Shown here in pieces: positions 11,717-22,000 of a stretch of 27,508 nucleotides of DNA. Made by a program: the position numbers and the translations under genes. Numbering within the stretch: position 1 is the first letter of the stretch; each line of letters opens with the position of its first letter. The notes under the pieces were generated by a model, which was not told where the DNA came from, made no database searches, and saw nothing but the letters and a program-made list of their open reading frames with translations. The DNA lies in the NCBI GenBank assembly GCA_018257865.1, contig JAEUBA010000195.1:1-27508 (forward strand), in the 5' to 3' direction. This stretch comes from Stereocaulon alpinum. Taxonomy: Eukaryota > Ascomycota > Lecanoromycetes > Lecanorales > Stereocaulaceae.

Positions 11717-11854
11717 ATAACCATTAATGAATTGGAAGCTTACCGGTGGTCCTGATACTACATTATCATGTACGGCGTGCATCTTCGTGATAATGAATAG
11801 AGTGAGTGCTGCGGTTGTGACCTGGCTATTAGTGTGTGGGTCTGTCAAGGATTA

Positions 11855-12058
11855 TGTCGGTAGAACCTAGCTGCTAGGTTGTACCGATTAGTAGGCTTGA
11901 TCCCCTATTACCTGCCCCGGACAACCTGATTCGCAGGGTGTCTATTGGGCTTGGTAAACTAGGGATTGTCTTGAATCTAGCTAGCTAATCTATGGTGTTT
12001 TGACTCAGGAGTCAGCGCCAAGCCGCTTATTGCGGAGCGGAGTAATATTATTCCGACA
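11855..12058 (-). mobile_element. Solo LTR of the same copia family
   Basis: 204 bp starting TGTCGGTAGAACC and ending TTCCGACA, clearly the same sequence as the two LTRs of the neighbouring element. It is flanked by its own 5-bp duplication GATTA (11850-11854 and 12059-12063), so it is a separate insertion that later lost its interior by LTR-LTR recombination. It shows almost no RIP (CTGCCCCGGACAACCTGATT is intact) and is about 13 bp shorter than the full LTRs. Confidence 0.92.
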
Positions 12059-12619
12059 GATTAATTTGACTAGGTACCTACAGTAGCTAGCGAGCTGTCC
12101 TGTGCGTCTGCCGAGCTGACCAGGGGGGCAAGCACGTGTGTTTATAGTGCGGCGTTAGTGGAGTCAAAATCCTAGTATCCTGTTAGATCCCCGACAGCCT
12201 GTCATTGCGCTAACTATCCCTTATCCCTATTGCAGCTTGATCGTCTTGGTCAAGGCTTCAACCAAGTAGATCAGCTATTCACACGATGGTCTACAATTAC
12301 CTATTAGGAAGAGGCTGTATGTAGTCCTGTGTAAAGCCCATAGGCAGCTTATAAGTGACATAGTGGTACCAACTCTTACTTCATGCACTGTAAAAAGCCG
12401 CATTGGTAAGAGCCAATGGAATCTGCCGGGGGTGCCGGGTCCTAAGAATGAGGGAGGGTGACCCTGAAGAAAGCAAGAAAGCAAGAAAGCAATAATCCCA
12501 TGGACCATCGGGTACTCGGGGTCCACCTTACGCCCGCAACTCTGTTATATATGTCATAGAGACGTGTTATACTTAGCTACGGAGGCTTGAAAGGGTTCAC
12601 AGGACAAATGCGCCACACG

Positions 12620-12694
12620 ATTCTTGGCATTTGCTTACTAATTTCGGGCTTGGCGATTGCTCGGCTAAGTTTCCAGTAAGTAAATGCCAAGAAT
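12620..12694. repeat. Inverted repeat upstream of SDR1
   Basis: 12620-12639 (ATTCTTGGCATTTGCTTACT) is the reverse complement of 12675-12694 with one mismatch in 20 bases. The arms are 35 bp apart. The repeat lies about 170-250 bp before the SDR1 start codon. It could be a regulatory dyad or the remains of a small inverted-repeat element; no target duplication was recognised. Confidence 0.7.
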
Positions 12695-12866
12695 GCGTAT
12701 TTATCCGTGAATCCTTCTCTGAGCTCTTTAGACTTTCACATCCAGACAATCTTCTTATTTGGCCATCAGACATCCATCCATAAACCGACATACGCCTCCT
12801 GTAGGCTCTACCTTGTCACTTGAACCGGTTCTTGCTTTAGGGTTTTAGGCTTTCACTACCCTCAAC

Positions 12867-13835
12867 ATGGCGGCACTTACTCGTTCCGCCATTATAACTG
12901 GCGGTACCATCAACCTGGGGTATTATGCAGCGCTCGAAATCGCCCGTCATCATCCTGACTGGCTTGTGGTCGTTTGCTCCCGATCGGATCGCGAACATGC
13001 CGCCGAATCCATCAACAAGACGCTCAAGCAAACCAATACCATCTTTCTGCCCCTTGACTTATCGGATACCAAGAATGTTCGCGCTTTTGCAACAAAATGG
13101 TCCTCCAAAAGCCACCCTCCAATCCAAGCACTACTCCTTAACGCTGCCCTACAATTCCCAAATGAGATGCACCTGACCCCCGAGGGCATCGAATCTACCT
13201 TTGCCATCAGCCATGTCGGCCACGCCCTGCTGTTCCATCTTCTGGTTCCCCATCTCGCCCCTAACGCCCGTATTGTCGTTACCTCCAGCGGCACTCACGA
13301 TCCGGCCATGAAGAGCGGCTTGCCGGATGCAAACTACGTATCGGCCGAGCAACTAGCTCACCCTCCACCTGCTATTGCCAAGAAGGCGGGCACCCAGCAT
13401 TATACAAACAGCAAGCTCGCCAACATCATGTGGACATATGCGTTGCACCAGCGCCTCCACGAGCGAGTCCCGGAGCGCGGACTCACCGTCAACGCATTCG
13501 ATCCGGGTCTCATGCCGGGCTCGGGACTGGCGCGCGCGTACGGCCCCGTCTTTCGCTTTGCTTGGCACAAGGTCATGCCCAAGATGACGCCGGTTCTCAA
13601 GGTTCTATTCACTCCGAATATCCACAAGGCGAGCGAGTCTGGTGCGTCGCTTGCCCGATGCGCCATTTCAGATAAACTGGCTGGAGTCTCGGGCAAGTAC
13701 TTTGAGGGCGACAAGGAGATAAAATCCAGCGTTTCGAGCTACGACGAGAAGAAGTGGGTTGATTTGTGGGAGTGGACCGTCAAGTACTGTGCGCAGGACG
13801 AGACCGAGGCGGCGCGCTTCGATGCATTCAATTGA
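12867..13835 (+). CDS. Short-chain dehydrogenase/reductase (SDR1), 322 aa
   Basis: A single exon coding 322 aa. The start ATG (context CTCAACATGGC) directly precedes the first beta strand, so nothing is missing. The cofactor loop is TGGTINLG (residues 11-18); canonical SDRs have Gly where this has N16. LNAA (91-94) corresponds to the NNAG strand. The active site has TSSG (139-142), then Y179 and K183 in YTNSK. The DPG turn follows at 212-214. The Ser-Tyr spacing and the length suggest the protochlorophyllide-reductase/retinol-dehydrogenase-like branch of fungal SDRs. It most likely reduces or oxidises a carbonyl or alcohol of the polyketide intermediate with NADP(H). Salicylaldehyde-type clusters hold two to three SDRs, and one is of this longer type. 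It is convergent with the prenyltransferase gene, 618 bp apart. The exact substrate cannot be told from the sequence. Confidence 0.9.
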   Translation: MAALTRSAIITGGTINLGYYAALEIARHHPDWLVVVCSRSDREHAAESINKTLKQTNTIFLPLDLSDTKNVRAFATKWSSKSHPPIQALLLNAALQFPNEMHLTPEGIESTFAISHVGHALLFHLLVPHLAPNARIVVTSSGTHDPAMKSGLPDANYVSAEQLAHPPPAIAKKAGTQHYTNSKLANIMWTYALHQRLHERVPERGLTVNAFDPGLMPGSGLARAYGPVFRFAWHKVMPKMTPVLKVLFTPNIHKASESGASLARCAISDKLAGVSGKYFEGDKEIKSSVSSYDEKKWVDLWEWTVKYCAQDETEAARFDAFN

Positions 13836-14453
13836 AATGAGGTCGGAAATAGGGAAAGGGAAGGGCGAGGGCAGGGTAGAGAATCTGGGAGGACAGAAGA
13901 AAGAGGTATGGGTTTTCATTACTTGCCACCTTCGCTGGATGTAATACAGAGGCTATACCACTACGTGATGGAGCGAGCTATTCTGAACGATCCTGTAATA
14001 GCCGTAGTTAATAATTTCTGCTTTTAATTTCCATCAACGATGCCCATTATTCTGCTTCCCAACCATCACTACCTCAAATTCGCAACTCTTCCTCGAGTCC
14101 AGATCCCACTTCTTACGGACGATGCCTGGTGTATGAACGGAAAGATCTCAAGAGTAACCCTCAGGCGACTCTCTACTCAAATGTAAGCTACGAAGATAGT
14201 CATTTGTGTCTCCGCTCTGTGTGACAAGATACAATATATATACTCCGATATATTAAAAGTCTATGTTACTTAACCGCAGGTGGGTGCGTGAAATATATCT
14301 TTACATCACTAATTGATGGTGTGAGGTGTCCCAGCCCACTTACATGTAACACTGTTCCCGTTTCGAGGTGAAGGAGCGAGGGACAGTAGGACTTGCAAAT
14401 CGTCAATTCATTTTCCTCAATAAACAAGTCTCTCAAAGGCTATCTCTCATTGT
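13836..14453. other. Convergent 3' regions of SDR1 and the prenyltransferase
   Basis: 618 bp between two converging genes, holding both 3' UTRs. A purine-rich run follows the SDR1 stop (13840-13910), and AT-rich patches near 14220-14270 and 14410-14430 (AATAAA at 14419) may carry 3'-end signals. No gene is seen. Confidence 0.5.
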
Positions 14454-15953
14454 CTAATGTGACGCGACGTTGGTCTTTGCCTTGGGCTTGACGCGGTCAA
14501 GGGCCTCTGGGTCTATATAGGTAGTAATGTCCAACTCGCCGCTCTTCTTGATCAGGCAACTGACATAACTCTGCATTCCCTTCTTATCCTCAAGGTGGCG
14601 ATGATAGGCCATATTCTCCAGCATACTCATGTAGCGGTCGCAGTACTGGGCCCGGCCATGCGCTTTCATCCATCCCGTGATGCCCTTGGCCAAGCTCAGA
14701 TCGTCTTGGCCATAGTGATGCATGGGGAGGTAGAGCTTGATGGCAGGCAGCTCGGAACCCGGGGCGATGTCGAAGTAGTAGCCAAACCCGGAGACCGGAG
14801 CGGGCAAGTCGATAAAGTCGTCTCCCTTCTGGGCCACCGGGTGCATCTCAACATCCTCGGGGTAGTCTTTGTCGACACCGACGACTGCGATGATCAAGGA
14901 CCGAAGACTCTGTAGCTGCTCCTCGGGAATCTTGACGTGGCCTCCTAGAGTCACTGTCTCGCGCACCGACGTGAAGCTTGTGTACGGAGTCTGGAAGTAG
15001 AACTTGAGCCGCGATTCGGCCGGCGCCACATCATCTACTGCAGCCATACTATATAATGAGGAAAACGATTCACTTAGCTAATCTTCTGTGTGGCGAAAGT
15101 GGAAAGGGGTTGAAAGGGCAGCCGACAAGGCACATACACTTACACTGGATGCATGACTTTGTCAGGGTGAGCTTTCAGAAACTGGTGCACCGCAGCACGG
15201 GCTGCGCTGTCGGGGTGCAGTTTAGCAAACGCCTCCTCCCATTGGGCAAGGGGGGTCAGGCCACCACTTTGTCCCAGTCTGCGTGGCACAAAGTACGACT
15301 TCATCGACAAGCCCTCGGGGAGGAACTCGGCGGCTATGAGGCAAGATGTGCTGAAGGTGGCACCGGCCGCAGCTTCTTGATTGTACTTGGACACGTCGTG
15401 GTCGAACATGGTGGAAAAGAAGTGGTCTGCCCAGGTAGGATCGACAGAATCGCAAACCTGCCCGATGTGATGCAGCATCTCGCGCGCCGCCGACTGATTC
15501 AATGGGTCCTTGGCAGTAGCCGTGTATTGACCAATGGGTTCCATGGTGAGACGAACATCCGGCTCGCTGCTCTTGGTGTTCCACTTCCAAGAGTACTCAA
15601 TGGGTGAGCCCTCCAGACCAAGCAGAGTCTTCCATTTGAGCTTGCGATTGGATGCTGGAGCCGGGCCCAAATAAGGAAGCTTGGGAGATCGTTAGCATAG
15701 TCTCAACAGCTTGCAAGCTCTTCCAAGCCAAGTTAACATAGGCCCAGCTTACCATCCATTGATAGAAGAAGATCAACGAGTCGTACTGCTTCTGCACACT
15801 ATACCCAGCAGCCTCAAGCATTGTTGCAAGGTGGTGCCCGCATAGCTTCCACCAGAACTCATCGTCTGGATTGCGACCAGGTAGCCACTGCGACAGCGAC
15901 TTCCACACCTCGGTCGATTGCGCTGCAGGCGCGGTTAGGGAGACTTCAGCCAT
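14454..15953 (-). CDS. DMATS-type aromatic prenyltransferase
   Basis: Three exons on the minus strand: 15953-15753, 15679-15144 and 15048-14454, giving 443 aa, typical for the dimethylallyltryptophan synthase (ABBA) family. Introns are 73 and 95 bp, with donors GTAAGC and GTAAGT. The joins yield QWM-LPYLGP and HPV-MAAVDDVAP, both matching family blocks. Key residues line up with the known fold: E95 in SPIEYSW (general base at the aromatic acceptor), R110 in DVRLTMEP, K194 and Y196 in KSYFVP, and R259, K261 and Y263 in RLKFYFQTP, which bind the diphosphate. A second in-frame ATG at 15980 would add nine residues. Such enzymes transfer a C5 unit from dimethylallyl diphosphate to an aromatic ring. 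With no NRPS or indole genes here, a polyketide-derived salicyl alcohol or aldehyde is a better acceptor guess than tryptophan (inference). Confidence 0.94.
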
Positions 15954-16942
15954 GATGTTGATTATTCTACTATGCTGCATGAATAATTCGTTGTCACTCT
16001 AACAATAGCGTTCTCGTGTTCTTCACTTTTAGTTATATGCTTCGCTTTCCATTAATGATTATGCGCCTCTTGTGGAGCTCCTCGCCGTTGCAGAAGTTGT
16101 TACTCGTGGAATGATTAACCGGCCATTCGGTCATGCGGTTAACAGTGTTCTCGGTTAGTCTAGTGTCGGGCACTCGGGGACGCACAGCTGACAGGCGGCT
16201 TACTTGTTGGGACCACTACCCTTTACGGCTCCATGTTTCGAGAGTAGGCGTATTCAAGAGTCGAGACTCCTGTATTTTCAAATTGGTAAATTCAATTGTC
16301 AGCAGTCAGCAAACCAAAACCACACGTGTGGTTTGTCTGCTTACCTGGTTTGCCTGGGTCTAAGAGTGATACTGGCACCCGTTTCTCTCGTGTGTCGGCG
16401 AATGGTTTGAGATCTGGGCCATGAAATTCAAGACGCTTCACGACGCATTCTGGTCGCCAAACTGGGGCAACTAGTAACGAGAACGTGACGAAGTGAGTGG
16501 CAGAACCGGTGCCACATATGAGCCACTTGTTATCTGACATTATGAATGTACAGCGGCTAATTTCAAGACTCTCATAATTAAATCTGCGTATCTGTAGTAT
16601 TCTTGTATTGTTCGGGGACTGCAGTCAAACATTTTAGAACTCTCAAGGAACTCAACGGGCGTTGCTGATAGATTGACAAGATTATCAATAAACATTGCAG
16701 TCCCTAGGTAGACTTATAACTCTCTTTAGATGAATGTTTAAGATTCAAGATACGAATATCTTCAAGTTAACAAGTAATGGTATACGGTGTTCAAGATTCA
16801 GCAACTACCTAGGTAGATAAACCAACCTTTGCGAACCTTATAGTGCCGCCCGTCACCATGAACCATTATTTATAATATCCCGTTCATGTTCCAGTAGAAG
16901 AAAAACAACATCGTGCACCTTTCTGATTACCGAAACACCAAT
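15954..16942. other. Promoter side of the prenyltransferase and 3' region of SDR2
   Basis: 989 bp upstream of the prenyltransferase and downstream of SDR2, both minus-strand. It contains a perfect 18-bp palindrome with a CACGTG core at 16317-16334 and a 12-bp palindrome CTACCTAGGTAG at 16805-16816. The half near 16550-16900 is AT-rich but not RIP-like. The open frames at 16133-16540 lie on both strands and match nothing known. Confidence 0.5.
16317..16334. promoter_or_regulatory. 18-bp perfect palindrome with E-box core
   Basis: AAACCACACGTGTGGTTT is its own reverse complement. The centre CACGTG is the E-box bound by bHLH factors in fungi. It lies about 365 bp upstream of the prenyltransferase ATG. 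Binding is inference. Confidence 0.5.
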
Positions 16943-18310
16943 TCACAAACTGTGATTCTTGTCACTGTCCCTTAGTTTATTCAAATTGAATTCCCCTGTG
17001 AACATCCAGTCCTTTCGAATGTCAGCGCACATGTTTCACAGGCTAGGGGCCAAGATTTACCCAGAACTGCCTGGGCAAGAGCATATCGCCATATCTAACA
17101 ATTGATGATCTCGCCCCTGTCCAGAACCAGACACTCGGGCGACTCTTAGTCACCTCAGCTACAACGGAGCGAGCATACGTCTCTGGCTTGGTTGTGTCTT
17201 ATCAACTGGTCAGCTTAATTCTTTACAAAGGCGAAGCCGCAACTTACTGGGTGTTCTTGTGACATGTTTTGTGAACTCATCCCTCAGGGGGCTGTATAAC
17301 GAATCCTCTGGCAGTTGGCGTCCATGATCACGTTTAAGAATGTTGGTCGACACTTCGCCTGATATAATGTTTACCACCTGGACACTTTGCGAACATGGGC
17401 AAAAATAATCAGCATTCCTGGACATACAACGGAGAGGTCATCTTACCCTAGTGGCTTCATTTCTACTCTGAGAGTGTTGCCCCAGTGGTGCAGTGCTGCC
17501 TTGCTTGCGTTGTAGCTCGCTAAACAGAAAAGATAAGCTACGAAACCGAGGATATTGCCCTGTACCGGGTGTGGCTAAGAATTATACTCAAAATAAGAGA
17601 GAATAGGATTACAATACTTACAGCCGTATACATAAGGCACAATTCCACCTACGCTACCAATATTGACGATTTTGCCCTGTGCACGAACAAGGAGCCCGTG
17701 AAAGTAATGAACCATTCGCATAGGTCCGAACACATTCACGGCGAACATTTTCTCCACCTCTTTCACTTCAGTGTCAATTGCGGTCATCGTATAGCCTGTA
17801 GTTCACATGTCAGATCTTCCATTTGACGGAATGATAAATCAATTTAGGGTACACTTACATACGCCCCTGTTCATGTCAGAGCCCGAATTTCCAGATCACT
17901 GCAGTGCAAAAATATGCATTCATATTTACACTTACGCATTATTCACTAGAACATCTAGTCCACCAGGCGAAATTTTGGAGACATCCTTGCAAAGCTGCTC
18001 GATGTCCGAGTCTTTTGTCACGTCTGCGGTGAAAGTATGAATACTGTAATTGGTAAGGTGCTCGCGAGGCTCGTGCGCCAGTAACGTTGTTACGACATTG
18101 TAGCCTTTAAGAATCAGGTTAGATTCCGCTTCTATTGATTTGTTTTGCCATCATAAAAACAAGATGTATACCTTTCGCGCGAAACTCAAGGGCCAGGGCA
18201 TGGCCTATTCCTCCCTCACCGCAGCTAAAACCATTGTCAACATAATGGCAATCATATCGTGTTCTGATTTCTTACCCCGTGATAAGGGCTGTTCGATCGT
18301 GCACTGTCAT
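16943..18310 (-). CDS. Short-chain dehydrogenase/reductase (SDR2), nine exons with an 8-nt microexon
   Basis: Manual splicing on the minus strand gives exons 18310-18276, 18224-18172, 18104-17936, 17866-17859, 17795-17622, 17519-17447, 17384-17248, 17197-17061 and 17011-16943. All joins are in frame and total 284 aa. Introns are 49-102 bp, mostly with GTAAG donors. The protein has a classical SDR layout: cofactor loop TGCGEGGIG straight after the start, VNNAG after the fourth strand, NVFGP, S136 in NIGSVGG, Y149 and K153 in YNASK, and a C-terminal tail FWDWMF..NKL. The family is the fungal 1-acyldihydroxyacetone-phosphate-reductase-like SDRs, members of which occur in salicylaldehyde-type HR-PKS clusters as ketoreductases or dehydrogenases on the polyketide. 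It is divergent from the PKS gene and shares a 695-bp promoter with it, suggesting co-regulation. The last exon is the least certain, since reading through its intron stops 5 codons later. Confidence 0.85.
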
Positions 18311-19005
18311 GTCTGTACTCGGTCCTGGAAAAACAGATGCAAAAAGGCAGTAGATGAGACGTTGGGTTGGACGTTTCCTCGAAGCCACACTCAAATGGAC
18401 GAAAATAATTCAAAGAAACAAGTGTGAAATCATCTCATCATCATTCCCCACTGTGAATATTACTAGATAGCTATCTTGACTGTACAGAGATTGATGACTG
18501 AATTGCTCTCGGTGTTGATTGAAATGCGGTAATCACCGAGAATTCGGGGATACAGCAACCGGGAAAGGGGAAAGGGGAAAGGGAAGCCAAAAACAAGTCT
18601 CCCCGACACTGAACATGGTACGTTGGCGGTTACAGCTGCCGGTTCTACGACAAGTCTCACGAAAAGAATATGCTGACGACTCGGCTGAAATCCCATCCTT
18701 CCCATCTCAACTTCTTGGCCATTCAGCTTGACTGTTTTGACAGATTCTGCTATATAAGTGGATCTAATATATGTTCCTCACCGATAACATGCTTCCTTAC
18801 TCCTGTGAGATTGTATGGAAATTGATACACTAGTTTATGACAGTGCTTTTCGTCTCCCGATATCCACCACAGTTTCCTATTGTACCAGTACAATGGTCGG
18901 GTATTAGACAAATTTCATTTCCTCAATTATCTGGCTTTTATTATAGAACAATAGATTGTGGAAGTCTCAGAACCCCGTTATCAAGCTTCATCTCTTACCT
19001 TGGAG
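18311..19005. promoter_or_regulatory. Bidirectional promoter between SDR2 and the PKS
   Basis: 695 bp separate two divergent start codons. It holds an inverted repeat TCTCGGTG (18507-18514) / CACCGAGA (18534-18541), so CGG and CCG triplets face each other as in sites for Zn2Cys6 regulators. A G/A tract of repeated GGGGAAA lies at 18561-18586. TATATAAG at 18751-18758, about 250 bp before the PKS ATG, could be a TATA box. Spacing and factor identity are unknown. Confidence 0.5.
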
Positions 19006-22000
19006 ATGGCACCAGTAAGTGATGTAGGGAGCGAATGGTCCTCATCCTTGTCTCCCTCCATTACCACTCCGCCGTCGCCGCGTCACGCAGAACCGGTGGC
19101 AATATGTGGGCTAGGTAAGCTGCATATTCATTGATTTCCCACCGAGAAATAGACAATGGGGAATAAAGGGCAACAGACTAATCAAACTTAAGCATGTCGC
19201 CTACCAGGAGGTTCGTCGTCCCCCTCGGAGTTTTGGGACCTCATTTCGAAGGGGGAGTCCGGCCAGTGCGGCGTGCCGCAGTCCAGATTTAACGTCGATG
19301 GTTTCTACCACCCGAACGGGATGGACCGTCCTGGTAGCGTGGTGACAAAGGGGGGCTACTTTCTGGACGATGACATTCGGAGTTTCGACAACGGCTTCTT
19401 CGGTATCAATAATCTCGAAGCAACATACATGGACCCGCAACAACGAAAGCTCCTCGAGGTCGTTTTTGAATGTCTCGAAAGCGCGGGTGTTTCCCTTGAC
19501 AATGCGTCTGGATCTAACACGGGTTGCTATGTGGGGAATTTCACCTTTGACTACATGGTCATGCAAACCAAAGAGTCTGAATAGTAATGCCCCCTCCTCA
19601 AACTATTCCATTCTTCCGAATCGTACGGTATAACTAAATCAGTAGCTAGCATGAACAGATACTCCGCGACGGGCTTAGGAACAACAATCCTCGCCAATCG
19701 TATCAGTCATGTCTTCAACCTTCAAGGTCCCAGGTCAGTATATTATTCTTATGTGTATCTCGAAGAGTTAAAGTAAACAACATTATATAACTGACCCGGT
19801 GGCTTTATGAAACAGTCTCGTCATAGATACGGCCTGCTCGTCTTCTCTATATTGTCTGCATGTAGCCTGCACGGCACTCGCTGATTACGAGTGCGATGCT
19901 GCTATCGTTGCTGGTGCCAATTTGATTCAATCAACCGAGCAGCACATAGCTACTATGAAGGCTGGTGTGCTATCGCCAACTTCTACATGCCACACTTTCG
20001 ATGCGTCGGCCGACGGATATGGCAGGGGAGAAGGCATCGGTGCATTATATGTCAAGCGACTTAGTGATGCGATCAGAGACGGTGACCCAATCCGCAGCGT
20101 GATTCGAGGCTCGGCGATAAATGCGTAAGTATATCCTTGTAGTGTTGTTGGTTGTCTCCCACTGAATGATAGTATACAGAAACGGAAAGACAGCAGGAAT
20201 CAGTCTCCCCAGCGCTGATAGACAAGAAGCAGTCATCCGCAAGGCAATGACGAGAGGGGGTGTCGAGCCAGACGACATCACCTATATCGAGTGCCACGGA
20301 ACAGGAACCAAGGTTGGTGATGCCATCGAGGTGGAAGCCCTCTCTCGTGTGTTTCGACGTACCCTTGATCGGCCACTCATTATCGGGTCCGTGAAGAGCA
20401 ACGTTGGGCATTCGGAAGCTGCGAGCGGTATTGCCGGCGTTTTAAAGGCAACTTTGGCTCTCGAAACTGGCCTGATACCACCTACACATGGGCTCAAGAA
20501 CATCAACCAAAAGCTGAGAATTGAGGAGCGGCACATTTCCATCCCGACTACGCTGACGGCTTGGCCTGACAAGCCGTCTCGTGTGCGTCGCATTGGTGAG
20601 AGATTATCCCTAATCCATTCCTCCTTTCCTCACGTCCCCTCTTCCCCCTGACCTCATCTCCGGCCAGAACAGTGCATACTAAGTCCAATTAGGTGTCAAC
20701 TCATTTGGCTACGGAGGTGCCAACGCGCATGTTATTGTGGAGGAGGCTCCCAGCAGCGAAATCCCCGCGATTGGAGAAGAGACCAGACAATTACTCGTCT
20801 CTCAGTCCGCAGTAGTACTTCCACTATCCGCCGCATCTCCAGCTTCACTGGAAGCTCGTTTTGCCGACTTATCCAAGTTTGATTTCCATGACATGGATAT
20901 CTTGGACCTTGCCTATACACTCGGTTCACGCCGAACCCAATTTCCTGTGCGAGGCTTCCTGGTCGCGTCGCGTGACCAGAAGATTGCATCATGTTTTACT
21001 TCCAAGCCATTCATCATGGGTGACGCGCCGGCAAATACAACATCTAACACACCTTTCGCATTCGTTTTCACAGGTCAGGGATCCCAATGGGCTGGAATGT
21101 GCAGCCAGCTGTGGTTGGACATGACTGTGTTCCGGAATGCAATATCTGAAATGAACTCAGTCCTTCAATCGATTCCGCACCGGCCAGAGTGGTCGCTGGG
21201 GGATATTCTTCTGGATTCGACTGATTCACGCAATATTCATCTCCCGGAAATATCTCAGCCCATTTGCACAGCCATTCAAGTCGCACTGCTGCAGCTCCTA
21301 GCTTCCTGGGGGGTTTTTCCTAGTATGACGGTTGGCCACTCGTCCGGCGAAATCGCAGCCGCTTTCGCAGCCGGCCATATTTCTGCGGCTGAAGCCATCG
21401 TCATCGCATACTATCGCGGATACTGCGTTGCCAAGAATAAACAAGATGGCGGCATGATGGCTGTAGGCCTATCGGAGTCCGCCGCGGTAGAAGAGATGGC
21501 CATCTTGGGACTGAGAGGACAGCTCACAGTGGCTTGCGTCAACTCTCCTGAGGGTGTCACTGTCTCGGGAGATGCAGCGCCTCTCCACACCCTACATGGC
21601 ACCTTACAGGACAAGGGAATCTTCGCGAGAAAGCTGAAGACAGGTGGTCAAGCCTATCACTCACATCATATGCTGGCTTGTGGGGACGAGTATCAGTTAT
21701 TGTTGGAGCGTGTCCTCCCGACTTTGGACCCGTCATTCCAATTCCAAAACGACAAGGCGACCATGATATCCTCAGTCACGGTTGATGTCAAGACATCAGG
21801 CTACGGGGCACGGTACTGGAGACAAAATCTCGAGAGTCAAGTACGCTTTTCCTACGCCATCCAGCAAATCCAGAAACGTGGTCGTCACTTTTTCGTCGAG
21901 ATCGGCCCGCATTCATCTTTGAAATTGCCCATCAAACAGGCTCTCGAAAAAGCAGGTGTCACTGGTTCCCTCTTCGAGTATGCAGCGCCGATCCAGAGGA

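Larger units (their letters stand above)
11722..12866. other. Intergenic region between retrotransposon and SDR1, including a solo LTR
   Basis: About 1.1 kb of mostly ordinary composition. It contains the solo LTR (11855-12058), a short tandem repeat of GAAAGCAA three times at 12469-12492, and an inverted repeat at 12620-12694 upstream of SDR1. Open frames of 64-83 codons on the minus strand resemble nothing I know. The 5' region of SDR1 is the right-hand part. Confidence 0.5.

Noticed and set aside
12275..12526. 83-codon minus-strand open frame near the solo LTR
   Set aside because: No family resemblance; it covers a simple GAAAGCAA tandem repeat and is probably noncoding.
16133..16540. Open frames of 68-82 codons on both strands
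   Set aside because: No recognisable protein, no supporting introns, and they overlap the promoter side of the prenyltransferase.
17043..17060. SDR2 ending at the in-frame stop 17045-17043
   Set aside because: A GTAAAT donor, a CTGAC branch and an AG at 17012 give a further exon whose FWDWMF start and NKL segment match the family tail; kept as the preferred but less certain model.
18140..18427. 95-codon plus-strand open frame
   Set aside because: It is the antisense shadow of the first exons of SDR2.
19006..20736. PKS as a broken gene with a fragmented KS
   Set aside because: Five introns with good splice sites join the fragments in frame into a complete KS with all three catalytic residues.
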